Positions 50,354 through 61,158 of a DNA stretch of 64,000 nt are shown in pieces. How positions within the stretch are numbered: the stretch's first letter is position 1; the number at the start of each line of letters is the position of its first letter. Source of the DNA: Prorocentrum cordatum (Eukaryota; Sar; Dinophyceae; Prorocentrales; Prorocentraceae); contig CAUYUJ010019884.1 of the NCBI GenBank assembly GCA_963575745.1, positions 45,001 to 109,000 on the forward strand, in the 5' to 3' direction. The translations under genes and the position numbers were made by a program. The notes below the pieces were generated by a model. It ran no database searches. It had not been told where the DNA came from and was given only the letters and a program-made list of their open reading frames with translations.

Positions 50354-51182
50354 TATACCGCCCCCCTGGCCCCAGGTCACTCCCCGCCACATCTCGGGGA
50401 CGCTCCCGGTACCGCTCCCCCGGCCTTTCCGGGGAGCCTCCACAGCGTCCCACGAGGGCCCAAGACGCTTCCCAGAAGCCTTCAGAATTCGAAAGAATGG
50501 TCCAATACGCTCCCGAGCAGCCCAAGTCAGCCTTCCGACGGCTCTCTTGGCTCACAGGTGCCCTCCAAGAGAGCCCAAGAGAGGTCTCATAGGTGTCACG
50601 GGACGGCCCGAAGAGGCCCAAATCGTAGATGTTCATTGTTTTTTCCCATGTTTTTGGCTTCTCGCGTTTTCGAGCTTCCAATGGTCCAAGAGCGCCGAAG
50701 AGGCTTCCAAGACCACCCAAGAGATCCTCAGAAAGGGACAAAACGGGCCAAGAAGGCTCCAAGATTGCCGAAGAGGCGCCCAGGACATCCCCAGACCACC
50801 CCAGAACAGGCCCAAGATGGGCCCAAGAGCGGGAGCAGGAGGCTTCAGAGACCTCCGAGAGGCCTCCGGGACCCCCCAGAGGCCCCCAACACACCCCCGA
50901 TCCCTGAGAGGCCCCAACGAGACCCCGACGAGGCTCCAAGAACAGCCCAAGAGAGCTGCGAGAGCCGTCCCGAGAGAGCCCAAAGAGGGTTAACTCGTTG
51001 ATTTCCCATGGCTTTTCTAACGTTTTTCGCCTTCTCACATTTTCCCGCTTCCAACCCTCGAAGATCGAGGATATATTTTTTAATCGAAATTCCCAGAATT
51101 CCCTTTTTTTTCAAAGTGGGACTCCTACTCGAGGGTCCCACACATCCCCTGACATCTGGCCGGTATCGCGCCTCCTGGCTTC
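50354..51182 (-). repeat. ~840-bp repeat unit, copy 2
   Basis: Near-identical counterpart of 48608-49446, starting ATACCGCCCCCCTGG and ending in the ACACATCCCCTGACATCTGG region. R2 units and two module A segments (near 50632 and 50998) are included. Confidence 0.9.
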
Positions 51183-51702
51183 CCGGGGGGAAGACCCCAC
51201 GACGCCGAAGGACAGCCCATGACGACCTCAAGGAGCCCCAGAACGTAAAGAACGGCCCAACACGCTCCCGCGCAGCCCGAGACACCCTTCCGGCTCTCCA
51301 GGCCTCCAGGAGGCCTCCAGAAGCTCCAGGGGGTCCGGAAGATCCCACACCCCTGAGGGGCCCGGCTAACAAAACCCGCGAGGCACAAACAAAAGACAGC
51401 GCCGAACAGCGCCGAGGAACTGGAAAAGCATGGAAATCCCACAATTCCTTTTTTTTCCAAATTTGGCCCCCGGTCTACTCTTGCACAACAGACCGCAATT
51501 CAGACCACTCTCACCTCCCAGAAAAGAACCCAGGAAGCCATTGAGGGCCCCAAATCGTTGAATACCTCAAGGAAATGAATGATTTCTGCGTTTCCGCACT
51601 TCCCCTTCTATATGATTCCGAGGCTTGAGCAGGGCCTCCAAGGGAGTCCCTGGACGCAAGAAGCGACCAACATGATATTACATTAGTTATCCTATCAAGC
51701 CT
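51183..51702. other. Spacer with short R2 block, no gene
   Basis: R2-like units to about 51370, then AT-richer unique sequence. No coding signal is recognised. Confidence 0.45.
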
Positions 51703-51745
51703 AGCTAGAACTTGAGCGCGCGCGAAGCACGCGCGATGGTTCTAG
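51703..51745. repeat. GCGAAGC-type palindrome 3
   Basis: CTAGAACTTGAGCGCGCGC-GAA-GCACGCGCGATGGTTCTAG. The outer arms CTAGAAC/GTTCTAG are perfect, and one base of the core (GAAGCA) has changed. A TATG/TATA microsatellite follows to about 51870. Confidence 0.88.
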
Positions 51746-51870
51746 TGTATGTATATGTATATATACATATATACATATATGTATATATAGATGTGTGTGT
51801 GTGCGTATATATACATATATAGAATATGCATATACATATAAATATATATACATATATAAAATATATAGAT
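51746..51870. repeat. TATG/TATA microsatellite
   Basis: TATATG, TATACA and TGTGTG words following palindrome 3. Confidence 0.95.
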
Positions 51871-52029
51871 GCCTCTTCCTATATTTTTATAAGCCCGGGC
51901 GGGGGGAAAACCCATCCCCCCCCCAAAAAAACCGGACTCCCGGGACTTGGGGCTTTGGGGTCCTCCGAACGGGCTTCGAAGCGGCCACCGGGCCTCGCAA
52001 GGCGTTTTGCCAAGCCTTCCCAGCACACT

Positions 52030-52570
52030 TAGGGCGATCAGGGGGGTCATCGGAGACGTCCCAAAGACCCCCAAGACAGCACAAGAGCGCTCCAAGAGTG
52101 ACCGATGTGACCTAAAGATGGCCCAAGAGGCCTCCAGGACGGCCCCAAAGAGGCCTCCAAGAGCACTCCCAAGAAGGCCCTCCGAGGCAAAAGTAATTGA
52201 TTTTCTGTTGGTTTTTGGTGAATTTGGAGGTTCTCCTCTTTTCGGCTTCCCGACGCTCCAAGACGGCGGTCTTCTGGGCGTCCGAAGCCGCCTGGGAGGC
52301 TCCCAAATCGCCCCACAACCATCCGAAAGGGCTTCCAGGCAGTCCAAGAGAACCCCAAAACGGCACAACACGGGTCCAAGATGGCGCTCAGAGAGCCCCA
52401 TGGCGGCCCAAGATGGCCCAAAGACACCCTCCGAAGAATTCCAAATCGTGATTCGGTCGTTCAGGGAGACGGCGGTTGGAGGCAGGGTGGCCCGAGGAAG
52501 CCCCCGGAGGCCCCCAGAACACGCCCAGGAGGTCTCCAGAAGGCCTCAAGAAAGCCCGAAACAACTTTTG
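52030..52570 (-). repeat. R2 tract with module A
   Basis: CCCAAGAC units. Module A at about 52195-52262 reads GATTTTCTGTTGG, CCTCTTTTCGGCTTCCCGAC, then GCTCCAAGAC. Confidence 0.82.
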
Positions 52571-52800
52571 TGAGGCCCCTAGAGGCTCTCCAAGGAGGAG
52601 CCTCCGCAAAAAAGAGCTGAGGAGGATGGGGAGAATGCGCAGAGTATGGCGAAAATTAAGGAACAATAAGCATGGAGGAAGGACAACGAAAAACATCATT
52701 ATAGCGGCGATGCCGGAAAAGGCAAACAGGAGTTACCGCTAAATTGTCGGCTTGATTTTCCTGCCACTCCGCCTGCATACCAAATTTCAAGGACCAAGGT
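52571..52800. other. No recognisable feature
   Basis: Purine-rich unique spacer before palindrome 4. Confidence 0.4.
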
Positions 52801-52822
52801 GCATGGCGCGAAGCGCCATTGC
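52801..52822. repeat. GCGAAGC-core palindrome 4 (variant arms)
   Basis: GCATGGCGC-GAA-GCGCCATTGC. The GCGAAGC core is kept, but the arms are ATGGCGC/GCGCCAT instead of CG repeats. TATGTATGTATATA and module C (52848-52920) follow. Confidence 0.85.
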
Positions 52823-52847
52823 AGTCTTGTATGTATGTATATAATGG

Positions 52848-53545
52848 CGCACCGGGCTCGGGGGCCGAGGGCCGGAACCTCGACCGCAAACGTGGGTGCT
52901 GGGGCCCGGGCCCGCCTCTGGAGGCCTACAATCGCCCTGGGGAGCCCTCAGGCAGCAATCCTGGCGGACCCAGACGGTCTCGAGACACCCCCAGGACGCC
53001 GTCCAGGGGTCTCTGGCGACGCACGGTGCGATTTAAACTGCCCCGGAGGCCCCCAAGACGCCCCAAGAGGCATCTAAGGTGCCGCCCAAGAGCGCCCCGA
53101 GAGGGCAAAATCATGAATTGTCATTTGGTTATTGTTTGTCAATGTTTTGTTGCAATCTCGCTGTTTCGTGTTTCCGGCGCTAAAGCACCGCCCAAGAGGG
53201 TCCCAAAACCGCTCCAAGACGGCCCAAGAGGGCCCCAAGACGACCCCAGAGAGCCCCGAGACGGCCCCAGAGCCCCCCAAGACGGCGCAAGACGGTTCCA
53301 AGAAGGCCCCAAGAGGGGCCCAAGAGAGGGAACGCGAACTGAAAAATCAAGCTCTCCGCCCCAAGATGCCCACAAGAGGCTCCAAGAGGCCCCCAGGAAG
53401 CCCCCAAGAGGCCCCAAGAGGCCCCCACGAGGCCCCAAGAGGCCCCCAAGAAGCCCAGAAGAGGCTCCAAGGGGCCCCAACCCAGCACGCAAAAGGCTTC
53501 AAAACTCTTTCTAAGAGGCCCCCGAAGACATGCCAAGAAGGTCCC
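52848..53545 (-). repeat. Module C and R2 tract with modules A and B
   Basis: GGCGCACCGGGCTCGGGGGC (module C) is followed by GC-rich sequence. Then come R2 units from 53040, module A near 53110-53180 (CTCGCTGTTTCGTGTTTCCG) and module B near 53330 (GGGAACGCGAACTGAAAAAT). Confidence 0.83.
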
Positions 53546-53561
53546 ATGACGATTTCATGCC

Positions 53562-53938
53562 ATGCAACGCGGTAGCATCGCTCTTTATAGGAAACATGGC
53601 ATGATATGGTTCAGCGTATCATCCCATATATTGTCACAGCATTTCGCAGCATGGCATGGCATGCAACGCGCACTGTAGAGTATATCACGCTATTGCACTG
53701 CATACTACATCGTGACATTGCGTTTTATAGTATAGCATGGTGTATCATGGCGTTCCATAGCATAGTGCAACATGGCGCTGTAGCGCTGCATGCTTCATGT
53801 CCCATAGCTTGGCGAGAGATCACCGGTCCACCCGTCGATGAGAGCGGAGGAGGAGGAGTGAGGAAGAGGCGGAAGGAAGCAGAGAATGTTGACCTCATTC
53901 CGCTGTGTTGTCTCAATGCGGTCAGCACTCGACGAGCC
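53562..53938. repeat. ~380-bp unit, copy 1 (GCATGGCATG-rich)
   Basis: Contains ATGCAACGCGGTAGCATCGC, GGTTCAGCGTATCATCCC, GCACTGTAGAGTATATC and CCCATAGCTTGGC. Matched from 55233 with high identity, and both copies end at a GCGAAGC palindrome. Confidence 0.9.
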
Positions 53939-53975
53939 AGAACCTAAGCGCGCGCGAAGCGCGTGCGATGGTTCG
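53939..53975. repeat. GCGAAGC-core palindrome 5
   Basis: AGAACCTAAGCGCGCGC-GAA-GCGCGTGCGATGGTTC, followed by (TA)n to about 54020. Confidence 0.9.
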
Positions 53976-54020
53976 ATACATATATATATATATATATGTA
54001 TGTATGTGTATATATAAATA

Positions 54021-54624
54021 TAGTTGCGCGTGTATGAATATTATAATTTTGTGAAAAAGGGAGGGGGTTCGGGGGGCGCCGAAGTGCACTGATTTCTCTT
54101 CCGGCCGTTTTGGACCCGGCGGGGGGGCCAGAGCGCGTCAGAGGAAGGGAAAGGGGGCGACGAGAGGGCCCGAGAGACGTCCAAGAGGGCGCCAAGATGG
54201 CCCAAGAGTGCTCCAACAGAGCCCGAGACCGCTAAAGGTCTTGGGCTCTCTTGGAGCGCAAGACCCTCGTGCAAGTTTATGCATATGGTATACAGATCTT
54301 CGAGACAAGGGCTCGCCAGCGTGAGACAAGACTTGGCTGTCCCTCAGCGGCGCGAGCTCAATGAGCCGACAGCCGTCATTGCTGAAAGCACGACGCAGGC
54401 CTCTCACTGCACCTTTAGCGAGCGTGCTCAGGTGCTGGACTCCTTGTTGGCCCCCGCGTTTGCATTACGTTTCCTTAAGCAACTTTTGAAAAGCTGGCCC
54501 AGCTTTCTTAATTGATAAGTTTCTTAATCAGATTGTTGACTGTAAAATGTTAGCTTGGCGCCGTACCACCGAGCAGGTCGAGGCAGTTGCGCCCCCTCAG
54601 TGGACTGAACAGATCCCTGGAATG
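54021..54624. other. Spacer with short R2 block, no supported gene
   Basis: R2-like units at about 54165-54240; otherwise unique. No domain. Confidence 0.4.
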
Positions 54625-55165
54625 GGAGAAAAAAAGAGAGCCCAAGACCGCACAAGAGTGTTTCAAACTTGGTCCAACATGGCTTGAAGACAGCCGAAGA
54701 GGGCTTCAAGACGGCCAAGGTGCCTTCAAAAGGACTCCCACGAGGCATTCTGGAGGCGAAACAAGTAGGTTATTTCTAGGGTTGTTGAAGGTTTTTCGTG
54801 TTCTCGCTGTTTCGTGCTTCCGACGGTCCAAGACAGCCCACGAGGCCCCAGAAATCAGCTCAAGGCGGCCCAAGAGGCACCCAAAGAGGGCGCCACGACG
54901 GCGCAAGAGAGTCCTAAGACGACCCAGGAGCGCCCCAAGACGGCCCAAGAGGCCCCCAAGATCGCCCAAGAGGGCCCAAAGACGGCTTCAAGAGGGGTCC
55001 AGGAGGGGGAAACACGAACCGACAATTCGAGCCTTCCGCCCCAAGAGGCCGCCAGGAGGCCCCAAGAGGCCCCCAACAGAGCCCAAGAGGCCCCCCAGAG
55101 GCTCCCAAAAGGCTCCACGAGGTCCCAGCGAGGCCCAAAAAGCTGCCTTCAAGAGGCTTCCCAAA
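54625..55165 (-). repeat. R2 tract with modules A and B
   Basis: Module A near 54762-54830 (GTTCTCGCTGTTTCGTGCTT then CCGACGGTCCAAGAC). Module B near 54990-55035 (GGGGGAAACACGAACCGACA then TTCGAGCCTTCCGCC). CCCAAGAGG units surround both. Confidence 0.85.
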
Positions 55166-55232
55166 CTGCCTCCAAAACATGGCATAGCATTGCATTGCAT
55201 TTGATAGTCCGGCATGCCGTGCCTGTGCATAC

Positions 55233-55630
55233 CATGTAACGCGGCAGCATCGCTCTTCATAGGAAACATAGCATGGTATGGTTCAGCGTATCATCCCGTA
55301 TATTATCATAGCATTTCACAGTACAGCATGGCATGGCATGCAATGCGCACTGTAGAGTATATCATGTTGTTGCAATGGCATTGCATACTGCAACGTGCCA
55401 GTGCGCTTGTAGCGTAGCATGGTGTATCATGGTATTCCATAGCATAGTGCAACATGGCGCTGTAGCGCTACATGTTTCCTGCCCCATAGCTTGGCAACAG
55501 ATCACCAGTCGGCCGGTCGATGAGAGCGGAGGAGGAGGGATGAGGAAGAGGCAAGAGGAAAAAGAGAATGTTGACCTTATCATTAATCATGACCGCCTTG
55601 TTGTTCTCAATGTGGTCAGCACTCGAGCAG
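55233..55630. repeat. ~390-bp unit, copy 2
   Basis: Counterpart of 53562-53938: ATGTAACGCGGCAGCATCGC, GGTTCAGCGTATCATCCC, GCACTGTAGAGTATATCATG and CCCATAGCTTGGCAACAGAT in the same order. Confidence 0.9.
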
Positions 55631-55670
55631 CTAGAGCCTAAGCGCGCGCGAAGCGCGCGCGTGGTTCTAG
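55631..55670. repeat. GCGAAGC-core palindrome 6
   Basis: CTAGAGCCTAAGCGCGCGC-GAA-GCGCGCGCGTGGTTCTAG, with perfect core arms. ATTTATACACGCACG follows rather than a long TA tract. Confidence 0.9.
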
Positions 55671-55960
55671 ATTTATACACGCACGAACGCGAGGATGGTG
55701 CCTCGAGAGTGGTCGTGGGCCAGACTCGAATGAGAAGTACCATATTGCGACGCCCTGAAATGTTCCGCTTAGGACGGGGCACCTCCGTGATGATTCATCC
55801 CCTTCCCTCCTGTCGCCGGCTCCTGTGACCAGACTGTGTCTGTACTCTAGTTGCGCGTCTCTGCTTTGGTTGCCACGCGCGCAATCTTACCCACACGCCC
55901 GCGTAATGCAAGGCTTCATTTAGTGAGTCAGGCCTTGATTATAAACGATGCGTTTCGCGG

Positions 55961-56287
55961 GTGGTGGTGGTGGTGGTGGTGGTGGTGGTGGTGGTGGTGG
56001 TGGTGGTGGTGGTGGTGGTGGTGGTGGTGGTGGTGGTGGTGGTGGTGGTGGGTGGTGGTGGTGGTGTGTGGTGGGTGGGTGGTGGTGGTGGTGGTGGGTG
56101 GTGGTGGTGGTGTGGTGGTGGTGGTGTGTGGTGGTGGTGGTGGTGGTGGTGGTGGTGGTGGTGGTGGTGGTGGTGGTGGTGGTGGTGGTGGTGGTGGTGG
56201 TGGTGGTGGTGGTGGTGGTGGTGGTGGTGGTGGTGGTGGTGGTGGTGGTGGTGGTGGCGGTGGTGGTGGTGGTGGCGGTGGTGGAGG
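55961..56287 (+). repeat. (GGT)n microsatellite
   Basis: Over 300 bp of GGT triplets with a few GTGTGG interruptions (56051-56130) and a GGA end. Poly-Gly, poly-Val and poly-Trp frames on plus, and poly-Thr/His/Pro on minus, are artefacts. Confidence 0.97.
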
Positions 56288-56924
56288 AGGGTGTCACACG
56301 ACGAAGCGTTGCGATGAGAAGCGTTCAAGGAGTCCATGCAAGGAGACGCGGAGATCTCTCCAGGGCTTCGTAGCACCTCTCTCCAGGCCGCGCCGCGGCC
56401 AATACTTCACCCCTCCTGTGGCGACGGTGTTTCGGCGCCGCGCCTCTATCCCCCCGGCAGGAGGCGGCCAATAGCCCGACTGGGAGCCCAGCCAACAGAA
56501 CCTCGGCAAGCAAGCAGATGGAGAGGAACAGGCGGCAGCTCTTTTGCTGTGCGCCTAGGCCGCTCAAATGGGGCGGAGCCGTTGGGATCGGAGTATCACG
56601 CCGTGTCGCCGATGCATCTGCGCTCGGCGAGATCTGGAGCATGATTTTCTCCACCCCGAAGTCGCCGATGCATCGACGATGCGGTGCGATCTTCGGAGCC
56701 CATCTTCTCTGCCCTAATTTTGAGCCCCCTGTTGGAGGAAGGAGCCCAGGCCTCATCTTGAAAGTGCTGGACAGTAGGTATTCCAGAGTTCTCGGGGGCC
56801 AGTAGGTTGGCACCACCATCAGGATCGGGGGGTCGCACCCACCCAGGGAGAAATACCCCCGGTCTCAATCTAGTGGCCATCGGCCCATCCCACCAACGTG
56901 CCGGGTCGTGGACAGGAGGCCAAG
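56288..56924. other. Unique sequence, no supported gene
   Basis: A GTCGCCGATGCATC word is repeated at about 56606 and 56662. No domain is recognised. Confidence 0.4.
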
Positions 56925-57200
56925 TGCATGCCTCTTGGGGAGCCCCTTGGAGGCCTATGGAAGCTTGCTGGCTGTCTAGGGGGCCCTCTTTGGGTGTCAA
57001 TTCGAGTTCCCCCTCTTGGGACCTTCAGGGGGGGCGTCTTGGGCCCCTTTGGGGGGCTATCTAGGGGCCTCTTGAGCAGTCTGGGACGCTCTGAAGACCG
57101 AACGAGCGAGCATGCGAAAATCGTAGAGACGCCTTCGCTGTTCAATGCTTTGGGGTTCCTGGGTTGGCCTCCATGGCCTCCAAGACGGTGCAAGGCCCCT
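56925..57200 (+). repeat. R2 tract (CCTCTTGGG orientation)
   Basis: CCTCTTGGG-type units. Near 57100-57150 an inverted module A (GCATGCGAAAATCGTAGAGA) is present. Confidence 0.7.
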
Positions 57201-57969
57201 TGGGGCCATCTTGGGACTTGTACGAAGCATTCACCCCGACCACGCTCCCGAGGCATCCAGAAAAGTCATGCGACAAACCCCAGGAGCATCAAGAATCGCA
57301 CAAGAAATCATGGAGTCCTTAGTCTGAGACCCTTTCAGAGCACCTGCATTCCTCCATGCAGGGAACTCCGAGATTCCTGAGGACACTCCACCGTGTCTGC
57401 GGAGCGATGGCGAACACTTACGCCACGCAAAGGGCTTGAAATTGAACCAGCAAGGCAAGACTCGTAGGCCAGCCTACAGTCAAAATCCATGTTAAGGACG
57501 CGGTACTTCCGCAAGGGCACCCTTGCATCCTTGCCTCCTCGGCCAATCCTTGGCCAGTTTCGACATCCCAGGCCGGCCAATCTGGAAGATCCAATGGCAT
57601 TGCATCCTGACCTCGCGCCCTTACTGCCGAATTTAGCTGCGCGTCGACTGGTGTGACCCCCCGATCCTGGTGGCGGTGTCAAGCCGCACGCCTCCCAGGC
57701 TCGGGCCTCCGGGGGCCCGTCTCGGGCACCAGGAAACCCACGTGGAGCCAGCTCGCGATGCGAGATCGGGACGAGCGCGGGGGTCGGCGGCCCAGGATGC
57801 CTCGCACACTGAAGACGGGCACGACGTCGGGGGTCCGGGAGTCGAGGGAGGAAGGAACACCCCGACCCCCATGACTGGCGTTTACGACCCGTTCCCGGGC
57901 TTTGCGGAACAGTGTTGCCCTCCTCGATTCTTTACTCGGGCGCGTTGGCTGCAGGGCTCGGCGTGCAGG

Positions 57970-58140
57970 GATGCTTGCTGCGAGGGTGGTCATTCCGCCG
58001 TCTAGGGGGACGATGCAGGTGGTCAGGCCTATCACGAACGAATGCCAGCGGAAATCTCAGGCGAGCTCCATCAACGGGATGGTGGAGTCTGCGCTTTGCT
58101 GGGGATGCGCAGCTTTCGGCGGCGTCTGGAGGGGCTGGAG
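57970..58140 (+). pseudogene. Possible RT finger fragment
   Basis: One frame reads VVIPPSRGTMQVVRPITNEC, then QRKSQASSINGMVESALCWG. The order (hydrophobic-P..., RPIT, K......N..., G..G) is reminiscent of the RT fingers motif that ends in a GF..GR segment. It is short, isolated and unsupported by neighbours, so the call is weak. Confidence 0.25.
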
Positions 58141-58239
58141 ATCCCCGCATCTCCCGCTGCCGCTCAAGCCGCTTGGAGGAAGGTGAACCATTATGTCCCT
58201 CGACTGCGCTTCCGCGGCACGGCGGGGGAAGAGGGAGGG

Positions 58240-58560
58240 AGGGACGGACGGAGGTAAGGAGGGAGTGAGGGAGGGGCGGGGGAGGGTCGAATGGCGGAGG
58301 GTGGAGGGAGAGAGGGAGGGAAGGAAGAGATGGAAGAGAAAGGAGGGAGGGCAGGGAGGGATGGGGGGAGGGCGGGAGCAGGAGGGAGGCGGGAGCAAAG
58401 GAGGGAGGGTGGAGGAAGAGAGAAAGGGGCTCCTCCCTCCTCCCGCCCCCTTCCTCCTCGTCCTCCCCCCATCATTCGAGGAGGAGGAGGAGGAGGAGGA
58501 GGAGAGGGAGGAGGAGGAGGAGGAGAAGGTGGGAGGGGCAGGCGGCTGAGAGGAGGGCGG
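58240..58560 (+). repeat. GGA/GGGAGG tract with CCT interruption
   Basis: GGGAGG and GGA units, a short CCTCCC patch at 58430-58470, then GGA again. Confidence 0.93.
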
Positions 58561-58749
58561 CCGCGAGGCGAATAGGCGTCTGACGCGCGGCGGCCGCGAC
58601 CGCGGCCCACGGCCCGTGGCGCCCGTGCACCGCGCGAACGGGCGCCGCGGGCCTTCTGTGACCTGCTTGTGCGACGGAGACGGCACCCCGCCGAAATGAG
58701 AGGTCGCCGCGTCGCTCCTCGAGACGGCGACGCCGCCGACGTCGTCTCC
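58561..58749. other. GC-rich spacer
   Basis: Non-repetitive GC-rich sequence between a GGA and a CCT tract; no gene. Confidence 0.4.
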
Positions 58750-59219
58750 GTCCTCCTCCTCTTCCTCCTCCTCCTCCTCCTCCTCCTCCTCCTCCTCCTC
58801 CTCGTCCTCCTCCTCCTCTTTCTCCTCCTCCTGCGCCTTCTCCTCCTCCTCCTCCTCCTCCTCTCCTCCTCCTGATTCTCCTCCTCCTCCTAATTATCCT
58901 CTTCCTCATCCTCATACTCCTCCTCCTCCTCCTCCTCATCCTCCTCCTTCTCCTCCTGCTCCTGCTCGTCCTGCTCCTCCTCCTCCTCCTCCTCCTCCTC
59001 CTCCTCCTCCTCCTCCTCCTCCTCCTCTCCTCTCCTCCTCCTGCTCCTCCTTCTCATCCGCCTCATCCTGCTCATCCTCCGTCTCCTCCTCCTCCTCCTC
59101 CTCCTCCTCTCCTCCTCCCCTCCTCCTCCTCCTCCTCTCCTGCTCCTGTTATTCGCTCCTCCTCTTCCTCTCCTCTCTCCTCCTCCTCCTCCTCCTCCTC
59201 CTCCTGCTCTCCTGCTCCT

Positions 59220-59267
<48 letters not shown>

Positions 59268-59939
59268 TCTCCCCCGCCTGCTCCTCCTGCTCCTCCTCCT
59301 CCTCCTCCTCCTCCTCCTCCTCCTCCTCCTCCTCGTCCTCCTCCTCCTCCTGTCTTCCTCCTCATCCTCCTCTTTCTCCTCCTTCTCAACCTCCTCATCA
59401 TCAGCAGCATCATCAGCATCATCATCATCAACAACATCATCCGTCTCCTCCTCCTCCTCCTCTTTTACTTATTCCTCCCCCTCCTCCTCATCTTCCTCAT
59501 CCTCATTGTCCTCCTCGTTTTCCTCGTCATCCTCCTCATGTTCCTTATCCTCGTCCTCCTCCTCCTCCTACCCTCATCTTCTCCTCCTCCTCCTCCCCCT
59601 CCTCCTCCTCGTCCTCCTCTCCTCCTCCTTATTGTCCTCCTCAATTTTTTTTCGCTTCCTCATCATCCTCCTCTGTTCTGGACACGCTCCACTTGCTCCT
59701 CCGCCTCCTCCTCATCATCTCCTCCTCCTTCTTCTCCTCCTCTCCTCCGCCTCCTCTTCCTCCTTATCATCCTCCTTTTCCTCCTTTTCCCTGCTCGTCC
59801 TGCTCCTCCTTCTCCTCCTCCTCCTCCTCCTCCTCCTCATCCCATCCTCCTCGTCCTCCCTCCTCCTCCTCCTCCTCGCCATCATCATCAGTCTCGTCCT
59901 CCTCATAATCAGCATCAGCCTCATCATCAGCAGCAGCAG

Positions 59940-59970
<31 letters not shown>

Positions 59971-60474
59971 ATCATCATCCTTCTCGTCCTCCTCCTCCTC
60001 ATCCTCAATGTCCTCCTCCTCCTCCTCCTCCCCTCCTCCTCCTCCTCCTCCTCCTCCTCCTCCTCCTCCTCCTCCTCCCCCTCCTCCTCCTCCCCCTTCT
60101 CATCCTCCTCCTCCTCCTGCTCGTCTTCCTCCTCCTCCTCATCTTCCTCCTCCTCCTCTCATCCTCCTGTTTCCTCATCATCCTCCTCCTCATCCGCCTC
60201 CTCCTCCCTCCTCTCCTCCTCCTCCTCCTCCTCCTCCTCCTCCTCCTCCTCCTCTTCCTCATCCTCCTCCTCCTCCTTCCCTTCCTCGTCCTCCTCCTTC
60301 TCATCCTCCTCCGTTCTGGGCATGCTCCACATTCCCCTCCTCCTCCTTCTCATCCTCTTCCTCATCATCCTCTCCCTGTCCTCCTCCTCCTCGTCCTCCT
60401 CCTCCTCCTCCTCATCCTCATTCTCCTCCTCATCCTCCTGCTCATCTCCCTGCTCCTCCTCCTCCTCCTCCTCC
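58750..60474 (+). repeat. CCT tract with CTG/CAT patches, ~1.7 kb
   Basis: CCT/TCC triplets with CTGCTC runs (59205-59290) and CATCAG patches (59395-59435, 59880-59985). The long frames are poly-Ser/Leu/Pro or Arg/Glu artefacts. It ends at LINE element C. Confidence 0.95.
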
Positions 60475-60479
60475 AGGCT

Positions 60480-60495
60480 GCCATTTGGGCCCACG
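60480..60495 (+). other. Weak spliced-leader-like sequence
   Basis: GCCATTTGGGCCCACG matches 13 of the last 16 positions of the leader and lies at the border between the CCT tract and LINE element C, the position of the clear relic in element B. Chance cannot be excluded. Confidence 0.2.
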
Positions 60496-60732
60496 CGCGC
60501 GGGGGCGCGCGGCGGGCGCATCCATCTGGCCCCAGCCTGCAGCCCGACGGCGGGCGCAGGCGCAGCTGTGGCGGCGAGCGGCCCCAGCGGGCGCGCTCCG
60601 TCGCCAGCCTGGCATCGCCGCCTGCGCAGACGCCGCGCCAGCGCGCGGCAGACGCTGCGAGAGGCTGCCGCCAGGAGGCTCCTGCAGGCGCACCACGGCA
60701 GCGCCCCGCCCGAGGAGTCGCAGCACGTGCAG

Positions 60733-61158
60733 ATGCATGGCGAGGTATGGCCGTGCAAAGCGTCCAAGGCCTGCGGGTTCCGCAACAACTACTCGAGCAG
60801 GACGACGTGCTGGGCGTGCGGCAGGGACAGGGACGGCAGGCCCACGACCGCCCCCCAGCGAGCGCCCAGCCGCAGCAGGAGACCTCCTTCGCGCGGCGCC
60901 GAGGCGCCCTGGCGCGACCGCGCTGATCATGCTCCTGCTGCTCCTCAGGCTGCTGGCGATGCAGCGCCACAGCAGTCATCAGCAGCGAAGTCCAAACGTG
61001 CATGGTTGGCCTTACGACGGATCTACGGTGACGAGCATGACCTGGTCATCGCCGCCAAGGCCGCCCACGACAAGGAGGAGTCCCTATTGTGTGCTCAGAT
61101 GGACCCCATCAGACCTGCTCAAGAGCGCCAAAGACAGATGGACCGCCAAGGACTCTGA
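60733..61158 (+). pseudogene. ORF1 N-terminal part of LINE C (RanBP2-like zinc finger)
   Basis: From ATG 60733 the frame reads MHGEVWPCKASKACGFRNN then YSSRTTCWACGRDRDGRP. This W.C..C...N..C..C finger is close to the RanBP2 type, a single-strand RNA or protein binder, though CX5C is longer than the usual CX2-4C. A Pro/Arg/Ala hinge and then KSKRAWLALRRIYGDEHDLV and IAAKAAHDKEES follow. The frame ends at 61158, but the sense continues in the next frame (SAKDRWTAKDSERAAKAAQ), so a frame change near 61125 is implied. The frame is open upstream of 60733 into GC-rich sequence, so the true start is uncertain. Confidence 0.6.
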
